Source: Cesiribacter sp. SM1
GTDB lineage: Bacteria > Bacteroidota > Bacteroidia > Cytophagales > Cyclobacteriaceae
Assembly (NCBI RefSeq): GCF_020178975.1
Contig: NZ_JAHXBU010000045.1
Span: forward strand, 62,001 to 126,000
DNA length: 64,000 nt
Direction: 5' to 3'
The notes below the pieces were generated by a model. It was not told the DNA's origin and ran no database searches. It saw only the letters and a list, made by a program, of their open reading frames with translations. Each line of letters begins with the position of its first letter. Positions within the stretch are counted from its first letter, which is position 1. Positions 1-8,711 of this stretch are shown in pieces. The translations under genes were made by a program, and so were the position numbers.

Positions 1-1015
1 TGCTAAGCAGGATTATGATGGCGCCGCTAAGCAGTATGCCCATGTGTGGCACCTTATGCTCCGGATGCACCCTTTCCAGCACCGCCGGCAGGTCTTTTCT
101 TCGGGCCATGGCAAACATCATGCGGCTTATGCCCAGCAGCTGGCTTAACAGCACCCCCAGCATGGCTGTAGTGGCGCCAACCCCAATAATGAGCAGGATG
201 CCCGGAAGCCTGAATGTACTGGCAGCCGCTCCAAGCGGAGACCTGGTGCTGCTCAACACTTCTGCTCCTACACCTCCCACGGCTACCAGTGCAACCGCTG
301 CATAGAGCAGCACAGATGAAAGCAGGGTAATCATTATCGCCCGGGGAATTGTTTTTTTAGGATTACGCACTTCTTCACCCAGTGTGGCAATGCGGGCGTA
401 TCCGGTAAAGGCAAAGAACAGCAGCGCCGAAGCCTGAGCAATTCCACCCCAGCCTTCAGGTGCAAATGGCTGCAGTCTGGCTGAATCAAAGGCAGGCAGG
501 CCCGCAATGATAAAATACAGCAGTGAGCAAAGCGTAATACCCACAATCAGCAGGTTGAGCTTCCCGGCTTTTTTAATGCCATAGTAGTTTGCCAGCATTA
601 AAAACACTGCAGCACAAATGGCTGCTATTTTGGGATTTACTCCGGGAATAAGTGCCGCCAGGTAGGTGCCAAAGCCAATGGCCACCACCCCACCGGCAGA
701 AAGCTTGCTGGCCAGAAACATCCAGCCCGCACTAAAGCCCAGCCAGGGATTTAAAACCTGGTAACCATATTCGTAGGTACCGCCCGATTGCGGGTAAGTG
801 GCTGCCAGCTGTGCCGAGCTTAATCCATTGCAGGTAGCGGCAATACCGGCAATAAAAAGCCCGATCAGGAATGCCGGTCCTGCCACCCCGGCAGCCACAC
901 CTGTTACCACAAAGATGCCGGCACCAATAACGGCACCCAGGCCTACGCCTACTGCATCTAAAAGACCTAAGTCCCGCTTTAAGTCTCCGGCTGGTATTGA
1001 TTCTTCCTTCTTCAC
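1..1015 (-). CDS. APC-family amino acid permease (C-terminus cut by window edge)
   Basis: Reading the minus strand from a GTG at 1015 gives a hydrophobic protein that runs off the left edge of the window. The N-terminus contains the APC-superfamily signature of TM1 (GVGLGAVIGAGIFVVTG) after a short charged head, followed by many further membrane segments, as in CAT/YfnA-type amino acid/proton symporters of the inner membrane. I chose the GTG start because it overlaps the TGA of the upstream doxX-like gene as GTGA and has an AGGAG about 9 bases upstream, so translational coupling is likely. The substrate cannot be told from sequence; family members carry cationic or branched amino acids. Roughly the first 338 residues are present. 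No frameshift is seen. Confidence 0.85.
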   Translation of the reverse strand, partial: MKKEESIPAGDLKRDLGLLDAVGVGLGAVIGAGIFVVTGVAAGVAGPAFLIGLFIAGIAATCNGLSSAQLAATYPQSGGTYEYGYQVLNPWLGFSAGWMFLASKLSAGGVVAIGFGTYLAALIPGVNPKIAAICAAVFLMLANYYGIKKAGKLNLLIVGITLCSLLYFIIAGLPAFDSARLQPFAPEGWGGIAQASALLFFAFTGYARIATLGEEVRNPKKTIPRAIMITLLSSVLLYAAVALVAVGGVGAEVLSSTRSPLGAAASTFRLPGILLIIGVGATTAMLGVLLSQLLGISRMMFAMARRKDLPAVLERVHPEHKVPHMGILLSGAIIILLS

Positions 1016-1443
1016 CTCTTTTGCTCCTTTTGCAAGGCTGCATCTGCCGACCACCTGCCCCCGCCCCTGATCAGAAGAAAAATACTAACCAACAGCATCG
1101 ACCAGTCTGTTCTGCTGCCATGCATCATAGACCAGAAGCCTTCGCTGGTAAACAGCGCTGCTTTTGTAGTGGCAATGGCCACTATCATGATAGTGATGAG
1201 CGGAATGGCTGCCAGCCTTGTGAACAGCCCCAGCAGGATCAGCAACCCGCACAGCAGCTCGAAACTGCCTACAAAATAACCCAGGAACTGTGGATCCGGT
1301 AAGCCTATCTTCTCAAAACGGCCTGCACCCCTGGTATCAGGAAAAAGAAACTTCTGGATTCCCTCTGAAAGAAAAACAGCCCCTACCATCAGGCGGATCA
1401 GGATGGTGGTAGCCGCATAATCTGTTCTAAGTACTCTACGCAT
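1012..1443 (-). CDS. DoxX family membrane protein
   Basis: This 143-residue protein has four hydrophobic helices, with the typical DoxX start (LIRLMVGAVFLSEGIQKF) and a second helix of the form GSFELLCGLLILLGLFTR. DoxX-family proteins are small inner-membrane proteins of varied and often uncertain roles; some take part in quinone or thiosulfate oxidation, others in oxidative-stress complexes. The stop codon overlaps the GTG of the downstream APC permease by four bases, so the two genes form one transcription unit. Length is normal for the family. The exact function is unknown. Confidence 0.85.
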   Translation of the reverse strand: MRRVLRTDYAATTILIRLMVGAVFLSEGIQKFLFPDTRGAGRFEKIGLPDPQFLGYFVGSFELLCGLLILLGLFTRLAAIPLITIMIVAIATTKAALFTSEGFWSMMHGSRTDWSMLLVSIFLLIRGGGRWSADAALQKEQKR

Positions 1444-2116
1444 GCTGCAGTTTTATTCGTATGGAAGTTAACCCTGTTTATCTGAACGATTCACCAAATA
1501 AGTATAATCCTAAATTTATTCAGCAGTACCTTTTAAAAAATTAGGTTAAATAACTGGTAGCGCCTGCCCTGCTGCCCCGGAAAAGCAGAAGCACTTACGC
1601 TATAAACCTCTGGCATTTATCGCTTAAGCATCAATTCAAAAAAGAAATCATGATCTTTTTAATCAGGCCCTGTCTGAAGAAATAGAGCGCTTTTTGATGA
1701 GCTGGAGATATGAGGTATTTGCAGGTTGAACGAGCTGCAGGGCCGTGGTACCCAGCAGGGATAAGCACGGATGGGCACCCACACCTGGCCGGCCTTCATA
1801 CCATCTATACTTTTGCACCGGAAAACCAGGCACAAAGGCTTACAGAGGCTTTAAATAAACAAAACCAGCAATTGCAGGAACAGGAGCTATAGCCCTTTAG
1901 CCGGAGTGTGGAAGTAGCTGTAGCCTAAAGGTTACAGATTAAAATCATGCGAAAAAGGCAAACATTTATGCGGCAACCTCTGTAAAATTGATCTGATCAT
2001 CAGAAGAAACTGATCTATGTCTTCAGCATTCTTGCCCTGCAAAAACTGCTGATCAATAGTACATACAAAAACTTTAAAAATTAGTTGAGGCTGTATACAG
2101 CCTATGTTCATTATCC
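1444..2116. other. Intergenic region with possible decayed coding remnants
   Basis: This 673-base gap lies between the divergent doxX and mscS-type genes. On the plus strand around 1630-1730 one frame reads as ordinary protein (residues such as ALSEEIERFLMSWRYEVF) before a stop, and another frame at 1710-1892 ends in a polar, Gln-rich helix (LTEALNKQNQQLQEQEL) like linkers of sensor kinases. Neither is a complete gene. They may be remnants of one broken gene or chance. Promoters for both flanking genes should also lie here, but I see no clear consensus. Confidence 0.3.
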
Positions 2117-3916
2117 ATGCACCATTCAAAAAAGCTTATCCACCAACATTTTTTTCTCCATTTCTTAGCTTGTGCCCTTTTGCTACTACTGATGCCCTCC
2201 ACACAGGCACAAGCCCAGTTACTGCCTAATGCCACAAGTGAAGAAAGCCAGGAGCAACCTGCACCGGAATGGCCGGAAGACTCCCTGGGAAGACGCACCC
2301 CACGGGGTACTGTATATGGTTTTATCAATGCAGTTGCAAAACGGAATTACAGCAGGGCCAGCCGCTACCTGCACCTGGACCCCGGACTACAGAATAGCCA
2401 GGAAGGGGCACGGGTGGCACAGGTGCTGCAACGCCTGCTGGATAGGCGCGGAGACATTATGCCTTACGCCTGGATAAGCAACGACACCACCGGCCGGGTA
2501 GACGACAACCTGCCCCCTGGCATTGACCGCGTAGGTACAGTTACCGTAGATGGGGAAACCATAACTTTACTGGTAGAAGAAACAAGAGGTCCTGATGGTG
2601 GTCCTATCTGGCTATTTGCCTCAGAAACTGTAGATAGGATTGCGGCTATTACCGAAACCGACAATCTTTTACTTGTTGACAGGTTTTTACCCAGCTTTTT
2701 AAAAGAACGGCTGTGGGGGGGTGTACCCATTGGCCACTGGCTGGTAATGGTGGTTCTTTTAGTAGCTGCCTACCTGCTTGCCTGGGGTATTACTTCACTC
2801 TTCCTCTACCTTATACGCTTATTGTGGCGCAGGGCGGCTACAGAGCCTACTGCAGGGATCATCAAAGCCTTTGCAGTTCCCATCCGGATTTACTTAACCG
2901 TATGGCTGTTTGTATTTTCCAGCCAGGAGGTGGGAATTTCCATCATAGTACGGCAGCGCTTCAGTGAAATAACCATCATCATTGGGCTGCTTGCGCTTTT
3001 ACTGCTGCTATGGCGCCTTACAGAATTTATCAGCGGGTTTACCGAAAGACGCCTGACCCTTCGGAACCATATCTCCGGTGTTTCTGCGGTACTGTTCTTA
3101 CGCCGTGTTGCTAAAATAGCCATTGTTTTTTTTGGTATCATTGCCATACTGGGCACCTTTGGTGTAGATGTTACCGCTGGCCTGGCTGCCCTGGGTATTG
3201 GCGGTATTGCCCTTGCGCTGGGTGCCCAGAAAACAGTAGAGAACTTTGTTGGCAGCGTTACCCTTATTGCCGATCAGCCAATTCGGGTGGGTGACTTCTG
3301 CAAAATAGGCGATACTGTTGGTACAGTAGAACAGATTGGCATGCGCTCTACCCGAATCCGTACCCTTGACAGAACCATTGTAACCATCCCGAACGGAGAG
3401 CTATCTTCAACAAAAATTGAGAACTATGCCCACCGTGATCGCTTCCGCTTTTTTACAGTTTTCGGGCTGCGGTACGAAACCACTCCCGACCAGATGCGCT
3501 ACCTGTTGGTTGAGATGCGTGCTATCCTCTATGCGCACCCAAAAGTAGATCCGGATCCGGCACGGATCCGCTTCATAGAGTTAGGGTCAGCCTCCCTGAA
3601 CTTAGAGGTTTTTGCCTACATCCACGCCAAAGACTTTAACCAGTTTATGGAGATACGCGAAGACTTGCTCCTGCGCATGATGGATGTGGTGGAGGCAAGC
3701 GGCACAGGCTTTGCCTTTCCTTCGCAAACGCTCTACCTTGCACGCGACAAAGGCCTGTCTAAAGAAAAAACCAATCATGCAGAAGAAACCGTCAGGAAAT
3801 GGCGGGAAGAGGGTGAAATGCAAATCCCTAATTTTGATGCATCGCGTATCAATGAGTTGAAAGGCTCCATCCCCTATCCGCCCCAAGGCTCCGCACAACA
3901 GGATAATACAAAATAA
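2117..3916 (+). CDS. MscS-family small-conductance mechanosensitive ion channel
   Basis: This 599-residue protein starts with a signal peptide (about residues 1-33) and a periplasmic N-terminal region, then has several membrane helices between about 205 and 375. The last helix is the Gly/Ala-rich pore helix of MscS (AALGIGGIALALGAQ), followed directly by the conserved beta domain (VGDFCKIGDTVGTVEQIGMR, then TIPNGELS). The C-terminal cytoplasmic domain runs to about 560 and ends in a polar tail. MscS channels open under membrane tension and release solutes on osmotic downshock. It is longer than E. coli MscS (286 residues) because of the extra N-terminal domain, as in many MscK/YbdG-like members. 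The gene stands alone; the next gene starts 48 bases downstream. Confidence 0.92.
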   Translation: MHHSKKLIHQHFFLHFLACALLLLLMPSTQAQAQLLPNATSEESQEQPAPEWPEDSLGRRTPRGTVYGFINAVAKRNYSRASRYLHLDPGLQNSQEGARVAQVLQRLLDRRGDIMPYAWISNDTTGRVDDNLPPGIDRVGTVTVDGETITLLVEETRGPDGGPIWLFASETVDRIAAITETDNLLLVDRFLPSFLKERLWGGVPIGHWLVMVVLLVAAYLLAWGITSLFLYLIRLLWRRAATEPTAGIIKAFAVPIRIYLTVWLFVFSSQEVGISIIVRQRFSEITIIIGLLALLLLLWRLTEFISGFTERRLTLRNHISGVSAVLFLRRVAKIAIVFFGIIAILGTFGVDVTAGLAALGIGGIALALGAQKTVENFVGSVTLIADQPIRVGDFCKIGDTVGTVEQIGMRSTRIRTLDRTIVTIPNGELSSTKIENYAHRDRFRFFTVFGLRYETTPDQMRYLLVEMRAILYAHPKVDPDPARIRFIELGSASLNLEVFAYIHAKDFNQFMEIREDLLLRMMDVVEASGTGFAFPSQTLYLARDKGLSKEKTNHAEETVRKWREEGEMQIPNFDASRINELKGSIPYPPQGSAQQDNTK

Positions 3917-3964
3917 GTAATGCACATAGCAAAGACTTACAAAGGCACTCAGACATAAAAATAT

Positions 3965-4645
3965 ATGAACAAGCAGTCATTGCCAGGTACCAGGGCAATC
4001 ATTACGGGTGCTACAGGCATGGTGGGAGAAGGTGTGCTGATAGAATGCCTTAAGGATAATGCAGTTACAGAGGTGCTCGCTATCAGCAGGCGCCCCTGCG
4101 GCATTACGCACCCTAAGCTAAAAGAAGTTATCCATACCGATTTTTATGATCTGTCGGCTATTGAAGATAGGCTTGGGCATTATGATGCCTGTTTCTTTTG
4201 CGCAGGTGTCTCTTCTGTGGGCATGAAGGAAGCAGAGTACTACAAACTTACCTATGCGCTAACTATGCATGTGGCACAAACCCTTGCAAGGCTTAATCCA
4301 GACATGACTTTTTGCTATGTATCCGGAGCCGGAACAGACAGCTCGGAAGAGGGAAAAATCATGTGGGCAAGGGTAAAAGGAAAAACTGAGAACAGCCTGA
4401 TGGAGCTCCCTTTTAAAACGGTTTACAATTTCCGCCCTGGCTTCCTGGAGCCTACCAAAGGCATGAGGCACGTAAAACAGTATTACAAATACATTGGCTG
4501 GTTAACGCCACTTATCAATGCAGTTGCACCAAAATACATTTCCACGCTGCGGGAGCTGGGCAGGGCAATGATCAATGCGGCTACCAAAGGCTATGAAAAG
4601 CAAATCCTGGAAGTACCGGATATTAAGGCCTTAGCCAAAATATAA
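3965..4645 (+). CDS. NAD(P)-binding Rossmann-fold epimerase/reductase-like protein
   Basis: The 226-residue protein opens with a nucleotide-binding glycine motif (ITGATGMVGEGVL, residues 12-24) and keeps the acidic and tyrosine features of the HTATIP2/YbjT-like branch of the extended SDR superfamily. The G-x-T-D-S-S segment near residue 118 and the conserved PGFLEP segment are typical. Such proteins bind NAD(P)H, but substrates are mostly unknown. It is probably cytosolic, as no signal peptide is seen. It lies 48 bases after the mscS-type gene and is convergent with the next SDR gene. Length is normal for this group. Confidence 0.8.
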   Translation: MNKQSLPGTRAIITGATGMVGEGVLIECLKDNAVTEVLAISRRPCGITHPKLKEVIHTDFYDLSAIEDRLGHYDACFFCAGVSSVGMKEAEYYKLTYALTMHVAQTLARLNPDMTFCYVSGAGTDSSEEGKIMWARVKGKTENSLMELPFKTVYNFRPGFLEPTKGMRHVKQYYKYIGWLTPLINAVAPKYISTLRELGRAMINAATKGYEKQILEVPDIKALAKI

Positions 4646-4675
4646 GCTTTTTCAGCGCCTACCCCTACCCTGGCA

Positions 4676-5521
4676 TTACCAGGTTTTCCGCTTACTCTGC
4701 TCGATCAGCTGCTCCGATGCCTCCCACAGCTTTTGGGCATTGCCAGTGTTTACCTGCTTATTTTTTTTGCCGGGCTTTCGTTTGTAGTAATACTCTCCCT
4801 CTTTCCAGTCTTTTCCCGCCTCTGAAGTAATGAGCCAGACCAGGGTATCTGCTCCTTTTTCAGGCGAGATCATAAACAGGTTTTTCAGGGGCGATTCATA
4901 GAACCACTTCACAATGCTGCTTCCTTCGCGGGCAAAACCAGTTGTTACAACCCCCGGATGAAAGGATGCTGCGCGCACCCCCTTAAACCGCCTGCTTATT
5001 TCCATGGCATGAAGAATGTTCATTAATTTGGCTGTTCCATAAGCCCGCATGGCACTGTAGCGCTGCTCGCTCTCCGGGTCATCAAAATTGAGCTGCCCCA
5101 TGGTATTGGCAGCACTTGAGGTATTGATAACGATTCCCTCCGAGGCTTCGAGCCGCTCCCGCAGTAACCGGGTGAGCAGAAAGCCGGAGAGGTGATTGAC
5201 CTGCAGGGTCATCTCATGCCCGTCTTCCGTCATGCGCCTGTTGGATATAATTCCGCCCACATTGTTAACCAGTACATCTATGCGGGGGTATTTATCGAGC
5301 AGGGATTGTGCAAATTGCCTGACAGCAGTAAAACTGGTATAGTCAACCAGGTAGTAATCGCAGTTTAGCTCAGCGGCGAGCCTTTTTGTTTCCCCGGAGC
5401 GACCGCTGATTACCAGCTGTGCCCCCATTCCTGTAAGAACCCTGGCTGCTGCCGCACCAATGCCCGAGCTCCCGCCAGTAATGACAATAACTTTATCTTT
5501 AAGGTCTTTATTCATTTGCAT
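4676..5521 (-). CDS. SDR family NAD(P)-dependent oxidoreductase
   Basis: This 281-residue protein is a classical-type short-chain dehydrogenase. It carries the cofactor motif TGGSSGIG near residue 15, the NNVGG variant of the NNAG motif, a catalytic Ser in INTSS and the Y-G-T-A-K active-site motif. The sequence resembles retinol-dehydrogenase/WW-domain-oxidoreductase-like SDRs, with a long C-terminal helical part that includes a basic segment. The substrate is unknown. A second ATG lies two codons after the first (5515), and either could be used. It is convergent with the preceding Rossmann protein and stands alone. Confidence 0.88.
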   Translation of the reverse strand: MQMNKDLKDKVIVITGGSSGIGAAAARVLTGMGAQLVISGRSGETKRLAAELNCDYYLVDYTSFTAVRQFAQSLLDKYPRIDVLVNNVGGIISNRRMTEDGHEMTLQVNHLSGFLLTRLLRERLEASEGIVINTSSAANTMGQLNFDDPESEQRYSAMRAYGTAKLMNILHAMEISRRFKGVRAASFHPGVVTTGFAREGSSIVKWFYESPLKNLFMISPEKGADTLVWLITSEAGKDWKEGEYYYKRKPGKKNKQVNTGNAQKLWEASEQLIEQSKRKTW

Positions 5522-5691
5522 TCAAACTTTCTATAAAGCATTCTGGAGCGTTAAATGTTATTTTTCTGGTATTCCTGCTTATTATTTTCACGAGTATTGC
5601 CAGCCTTTGATAAATATCTGTGATATTTATGTATTACAATTGAGGCTAAGATAAATAACCAGTTCTCTAAAGAATAGTTAGTTCTGTTTTA

Positions 5692-5720
5692 TTTGAACTT
5701 AAATTTCCTCCTTATCTTTG
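5692..5720 (+). promoter_or_regulatory. Bacteroidota-type promoter for the mla operon
   Basis: TTTG at 5692-5695 and TATCTTTG at 5713-5720 are separated by 17 bases. This fits the Bacteroidota sigma-ABfr pattern TTTG / TAnnTTTG at the short end of its spacing. It lies about 105 bases upstream of the chosen ATG of the mlaE-like gene and in the right direction. Confidence 0.5.
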
Positions 5721-5826
5721 CCCTCAATCTTTCCGAGAATAGCCATATATAAGAGCAGTACGCCTCTGTTTGTACACTTTGTGTAAAGAGAGGTATTACG
5801 CTGCTGTCAATACTTCCACACTACTT

Positions 5827-6612
5827 ATGAAATCCGGATCAGTTGTTATTTCAAAAAGGATAGATAAGTTCTTTCTAAAACTAAATGACATCTACTTATT
5901 TGTTCTACGCTTCTTCAAAGAAGCCTTCCTGCCTCCTTACGAGTTCAGGGAAGTTGTTAACCAGTGTTACGAGCTGGGGGTACGCTCACTGCCCCTTATT
6001 TCAGTAACCGGTTTTATCATTGGTATTGTTTTCACCAACCAGTCGCGCCCTTCGCTTGCCGAGTTTGGCGCCACCTCCTGGCTGCCTGCGCTCATGGCCG
6101 TAGCAATTATACGGGCACTTGCTCCGCTGGTAACGGCACTCATTGCTTCGGGTAGAGTAGCCTCTAAAATTGGGGCTGAAATAGGCTCCATGAAGGTTTC
6201 GGAGCAGATCGATGCCATGGAGGTTTCTGCCATTAAGCCATTCCGCTTTCTGGTGGTAACCCGTGTGCTGGCCACTACGCTCATGATTCCGGCTCTCACC
6301 ATCTACACTGCTTTTGTAAGCCTGCTGGGCTCCTTCATCAACATCAACCAGCGGGAAGAAACCAGCATTATAACCTTTTTTGAGCAGGTATTTGAAGCCA
6401 TTACCTACCTGGATGTGTTTTCCTCCATCATCAAGGCCTTTTTCTTTGGCTTTACCATTGGCATTGTAGGCTGCTACAAAGGCTATACCTCCAGCAATGG
6501 CACCCAGGGTGTAGGCAAAGCTGCCAATACCTCTGTGGTAATTGCCATGTTCCTGATCTTTGTTGAGGAATTGCTGGCCATGCAGATCATCAATGCAATT
6601 CGTTTTCAATAA
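5827..6612 (+). CDS. mlaE: MlaE-family ABC transporter permease
   Basis: This is the membrane permease of an MCE/Mla-type lipid transporter. It has the MlaE pattern of an N-terminal amphipathic helix, the conserved GxxxGxxxTNQS-like segment (residues after ITGFIIGIVFTNQ), the highly conserved SGRVASKIGAEIGSMKVSEQIDAMEV region and a C-terminal GxxxGxVGCYKGY block. In the family, MlaE works with MlaF (ATPase) and MlaD (periplasmic lipid-binding ring) to move phospholipids between the membranes. I start at the ATG at 5827 (261 residues); an in-frame TTG at 5770 would add 19 residues unlike the family. The ATPase gene follows after 9 bases. Confidence 0.92.
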   Translation: MKSGSVVISKRIDKFFLKLNDIYLFVLRFFKEAFLPPYEFREVVNQCYELGVRSLPLISVTGFIIGIVFTNQSRPSLAEFGATSWLPALMAVAIIRALAPLVTALIASGRVASKIGAEIGSMKVSEQIDAMEVSAIKPFRFLVVTRVLATTLMIPALTIYTAFVSLLGSFININQREETSIITFFEQVFEAITYLDVFSSIIKAFFFGFTIGIVGCYKGYTSSNGTQGVGKAANTSVVIAMFLIFVEELLAMQIINAIRFQ

Positions 6613-6621
6613 GCAGCAGCT

Positions 6622-7398
6622 ATGAAGGAAATATTTTCAAAGATCAATCATCAGCACCAGGTGATTTCCATCAGGGGCCTGAAAAAATCTTTCGATGATT
6701 TTGATGTGCTTAAAGGTGTGGATATGGAGTTGCGGCAGGGCGAAAACCTGGTAGTGCTGGGCCGTTCCGGTACGGGAAAATCAGTACTGATCAAAATTAT
6801 TGCAGGCCTGCTAAAGGCCGACGAAGGCACTGTGAACGTACTGGGACAGGAGATCACTAAAATCTCCGAAAGAAAGCTTGACAGCATTCGCCTGAAACTG
6901 GGATTTTCTTTCCAGAACAGCGCCCTTTACGATAGTATGTCGGTGCGGGAGAACCTGGAGTTTCCCCTGAAGAGGCATGTTAAAAACTTAAGCCGTAAAG
7001 AGATCAACAGCAATGTAGAGATGATCCTGGAGGCGGTAGGCCTTTTGCAGGCAATTGACCAGATGCCTGCAGAGCTATCGGGCGGGCAACGCAAACGCAT
7101 TGGCATTGCCAGAACCCTGATCCTGAAACCGGAGATCATGCTGTACGATGAGCCCACCGCGGGCCTGGACCCCATTACCTGTATTGAAATTAACAAGCTT
7201 ATTAACGAGGTTCAGGCAAGATTTCATACCTCTTCTATCATTATTACGCACGACCTTACCTGTGCCAAAACCACCGGCGACAGAATTATGATGCTGCTGG
7301 ACGGGCAGTTCCGTTACAACGGTACCTTTGCAGACATATTTGCCCACACAGAAGATGAGCGGGTAAAGCTTTTCTATGACTACAACTTTGTTGAGTAA
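6622..7398 (+). CDS. mlaF: MlaF-family ABC transporter ATP-binding protein
   Basis: This is a 258-residue ABC ATPase with Walker A GRSGTGKS (47-54), Q-loop at SFQNSALYDSMSV, signature LSGGQRKR (152-159) and Walker B IMLYDEPTAGLDP (Glu177 catalytic). The ENLEFPL stretch after the Q-loop and the RKR after the signature are typical of MlaF/Mkl proteins rather than of other importers. It sits nine bases after mlaE and 86 bases before mlaD in the same direction, so it should energise the MCE lipid-transport complex at the inner membrane. No STAS (MlaB) gene is present in the cluster, as is usual in Bacteroidota. Confidence 0.93.
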   Translation: MKEIFSKINHQHQVISIRGLKKSFDDFDVLKGVDMELRQGENLVVLGRSGTGKSVLIKIIAGLLKADEGTVNVLGQEITKISERKLDSIRLKLGFSFQNSALYDSMSVRENLEFPLKRHVKNLSRKEINSNVEMILEAVGLLQAIDQMPAELSGGQRKRIGIARTLILKPEIMLYDEPTAGLDPITCIEINKLINEVQARFHTSSIIITHDLTCAKTTGDRIMMLLDGQFRYNGTFADIFAHTEDERVKLFYDYNFVE

Positions 7399-7484
7399 TA
7401 GGCTAACTAATACACTAAAAAAACACCAAATGCCGGCTCTTTAGCGTTTCGTTCATAACCGGCACCCCAATAAAACATAGAAAG

Positions 7485-8480
7485 ATGAATACAGCAGAAA
7501 ACAAGCGTTCGGTATTTGTAGGGATTTTTGTATTGATCTCCATAGCCATTTTAGTGGCCGGAATATTCACTTTAGGCGGGCAGCAAAACAGGTTTGAAGA
7601 AACCATACGCCTGAAGGCCGCTTTCGATGATGTGGAAGGCCTGCGTAAAGGCAACAACGTTTGGTTTTCGGGTATCAAAGTTGGAAATGTACGGGAAATA
7701 CGCTTTAATGAAGGCTCCCTGAATGGCGGACCACAGCTCGAAGTGGTAATGCACATAGAGCAGGGCGCCCAGAAGTACATTCGCAAAGATGCCCGGGTGA
7801 AGCTTAGCTCCGATGGTCTTATTGGTAACAGAATTCTAACCATTACAGGAGGCAGCACGGCTGCACCCGCTGTAGAAGACGGGGATCTGCTGGCTACAGA
7901 AACTGGCCTAAGCACCGATGATATGATGGCTACCCTGCAGGAAAACAATGAAAACCTGGTGAGCATTACCAATAACCTGAAGGAACTAACCAGCAGCCTT
8001 AACGAGGGCGAAGGTACCGCAGGGGCCCTGCTGAAGGACACCCAGATGGCCGATAACTTTCGTGCAACGATCAACGACCTGCAGCAGGTGGCTAGTAACA
8101 CGGTGCGGGCTACGGGTGCTCTTACCCAGTTCACCTCCAAACTAAATTCTTCTGAAGGACTGGCCAACCAGCTGCTCACCGATACTGTGGTCTTCAGCCA
8201 GTTAAAGACCTCGGCAGAGCAGCTGCAGGAAACACTTTCTGCAGCAGAAATAATGACCAAAAATCTTACAGAAGCAAGCAATAAGGTGCTTACCACCAAT
8301 AATGGAATAGGAATATTGCTGAACGACGAGCAATTTGGCACGCAATTGAAGAACACCATGCAGAACCTGGAAACCAGCACAGAGAAGCTGGATGAAAACA
8401 TGGAAGCGCTTCAGCATAACTTTCTGTTCAGAGGCTTTTTCCGCAAAAGAGCAAAAGAAGAAGCCCGCCAACAGCAATAG
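7485..8480 (+). CDS. mlaD: MlaD/MCE domain protein
   Basis: This 331-residue protein has a short cytoplasmic head, one N-terminal membrane helix (about 11-29, VGIFVLISIAILVAGIFTLG) and an MCE domain at about 38-117, with the conserved DVEGLRKGNNVWFSGIKVGNV and DGLIGNRILTI segments. The rest (about 150-310) is predicted alpha-helical and coiled-coil, ending in a basic tail. MCE proteins form periplasmic hexameric rings that bind lipids. Its position after mlaE and mlaF makes it the substrate-binding part of that ABC system. The long helical C-terminus is common in Bacteroidota and actinobacterial MCE proteins and may span the periplasm as a tube. Confidence 0.92.
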   Translation: MNTAENKRSVFVGIFVLISIAILVAGIFTLGGQQNRFEETIRLKAAFDDVEGLRKGNNVWFSGIKVGNVREIRFNEGSLNGGPQLEVVMHIEQGAQKYIRKDARVKLSSDGLIGNRILTITGGSTAAPAVEDGDLLATETGLSTDDMMATLQENNENLVSITNNLKELTSSLNEGEGTAGALLKDTQMADNFRATINDLQQVASNTVRATGALTQFTSKLNSSEGLANQLLTDTVVFSQLKTSAEQLQETLSAAEIMTKNLTEASNKVLTTNNGIGILLNDEQFGTQLKNTMQNLETSTEKLDENMEALQHNFLFRGFFRKRAKEEARQQQ

Positions 8481-8540
8481 TAATAGTAATAGCAGGGGAG
8501 CAAGCAAACCTACACAATAGCTGTAGTCACATCATTTAAT

Positions 8541-8582
8541 ATACAAGCCTGTTGCATTAAGCATGCCTTGTATAACAGGCTT
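8541..8582 (+). promoter_or_regulatory. Overlapping alternative stem-loops upstream of TonB receptor
   Basis: Two perfect stems share bases here: ATACAAG (8541-8547) can pair with CTTGTAT (8567-8573), and AAGCCTGTT (8545-8553) can pair with AACAGGCTT (8574-8582). They cannot form together. The site is 61 bases after mlaD and 130 bases before the TonB receptor. It may end mlaD transcription or act as a leader element; no U-run follows. Confidence 0.3.
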
Positions 8583-8711
8583 ACATATGGAATGAGGTGC
8601 ATACAAACTGAATGTACCTATACATTCTTTATTGGTGGCACATACTTCTACGGTTTGCCCGCTCCCCCACAGGGCATAAGCTAAAAAGCAGCAGCAAGCA
8701 TACACGCTAAA

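Noticed and set aside
5770-5826. N-terminal extension of mlaE from TTG
   Set aside because: The 19 extra residues are not family-like and an ATG at 5827 gives a normal MlaE length.
7415-8401. 328-codon open frame opposite to mlaD
   Set aside because: Serine/leucine/valine-rich with no family, entirely antisense to a clear MCE gene; a result of codon composition.
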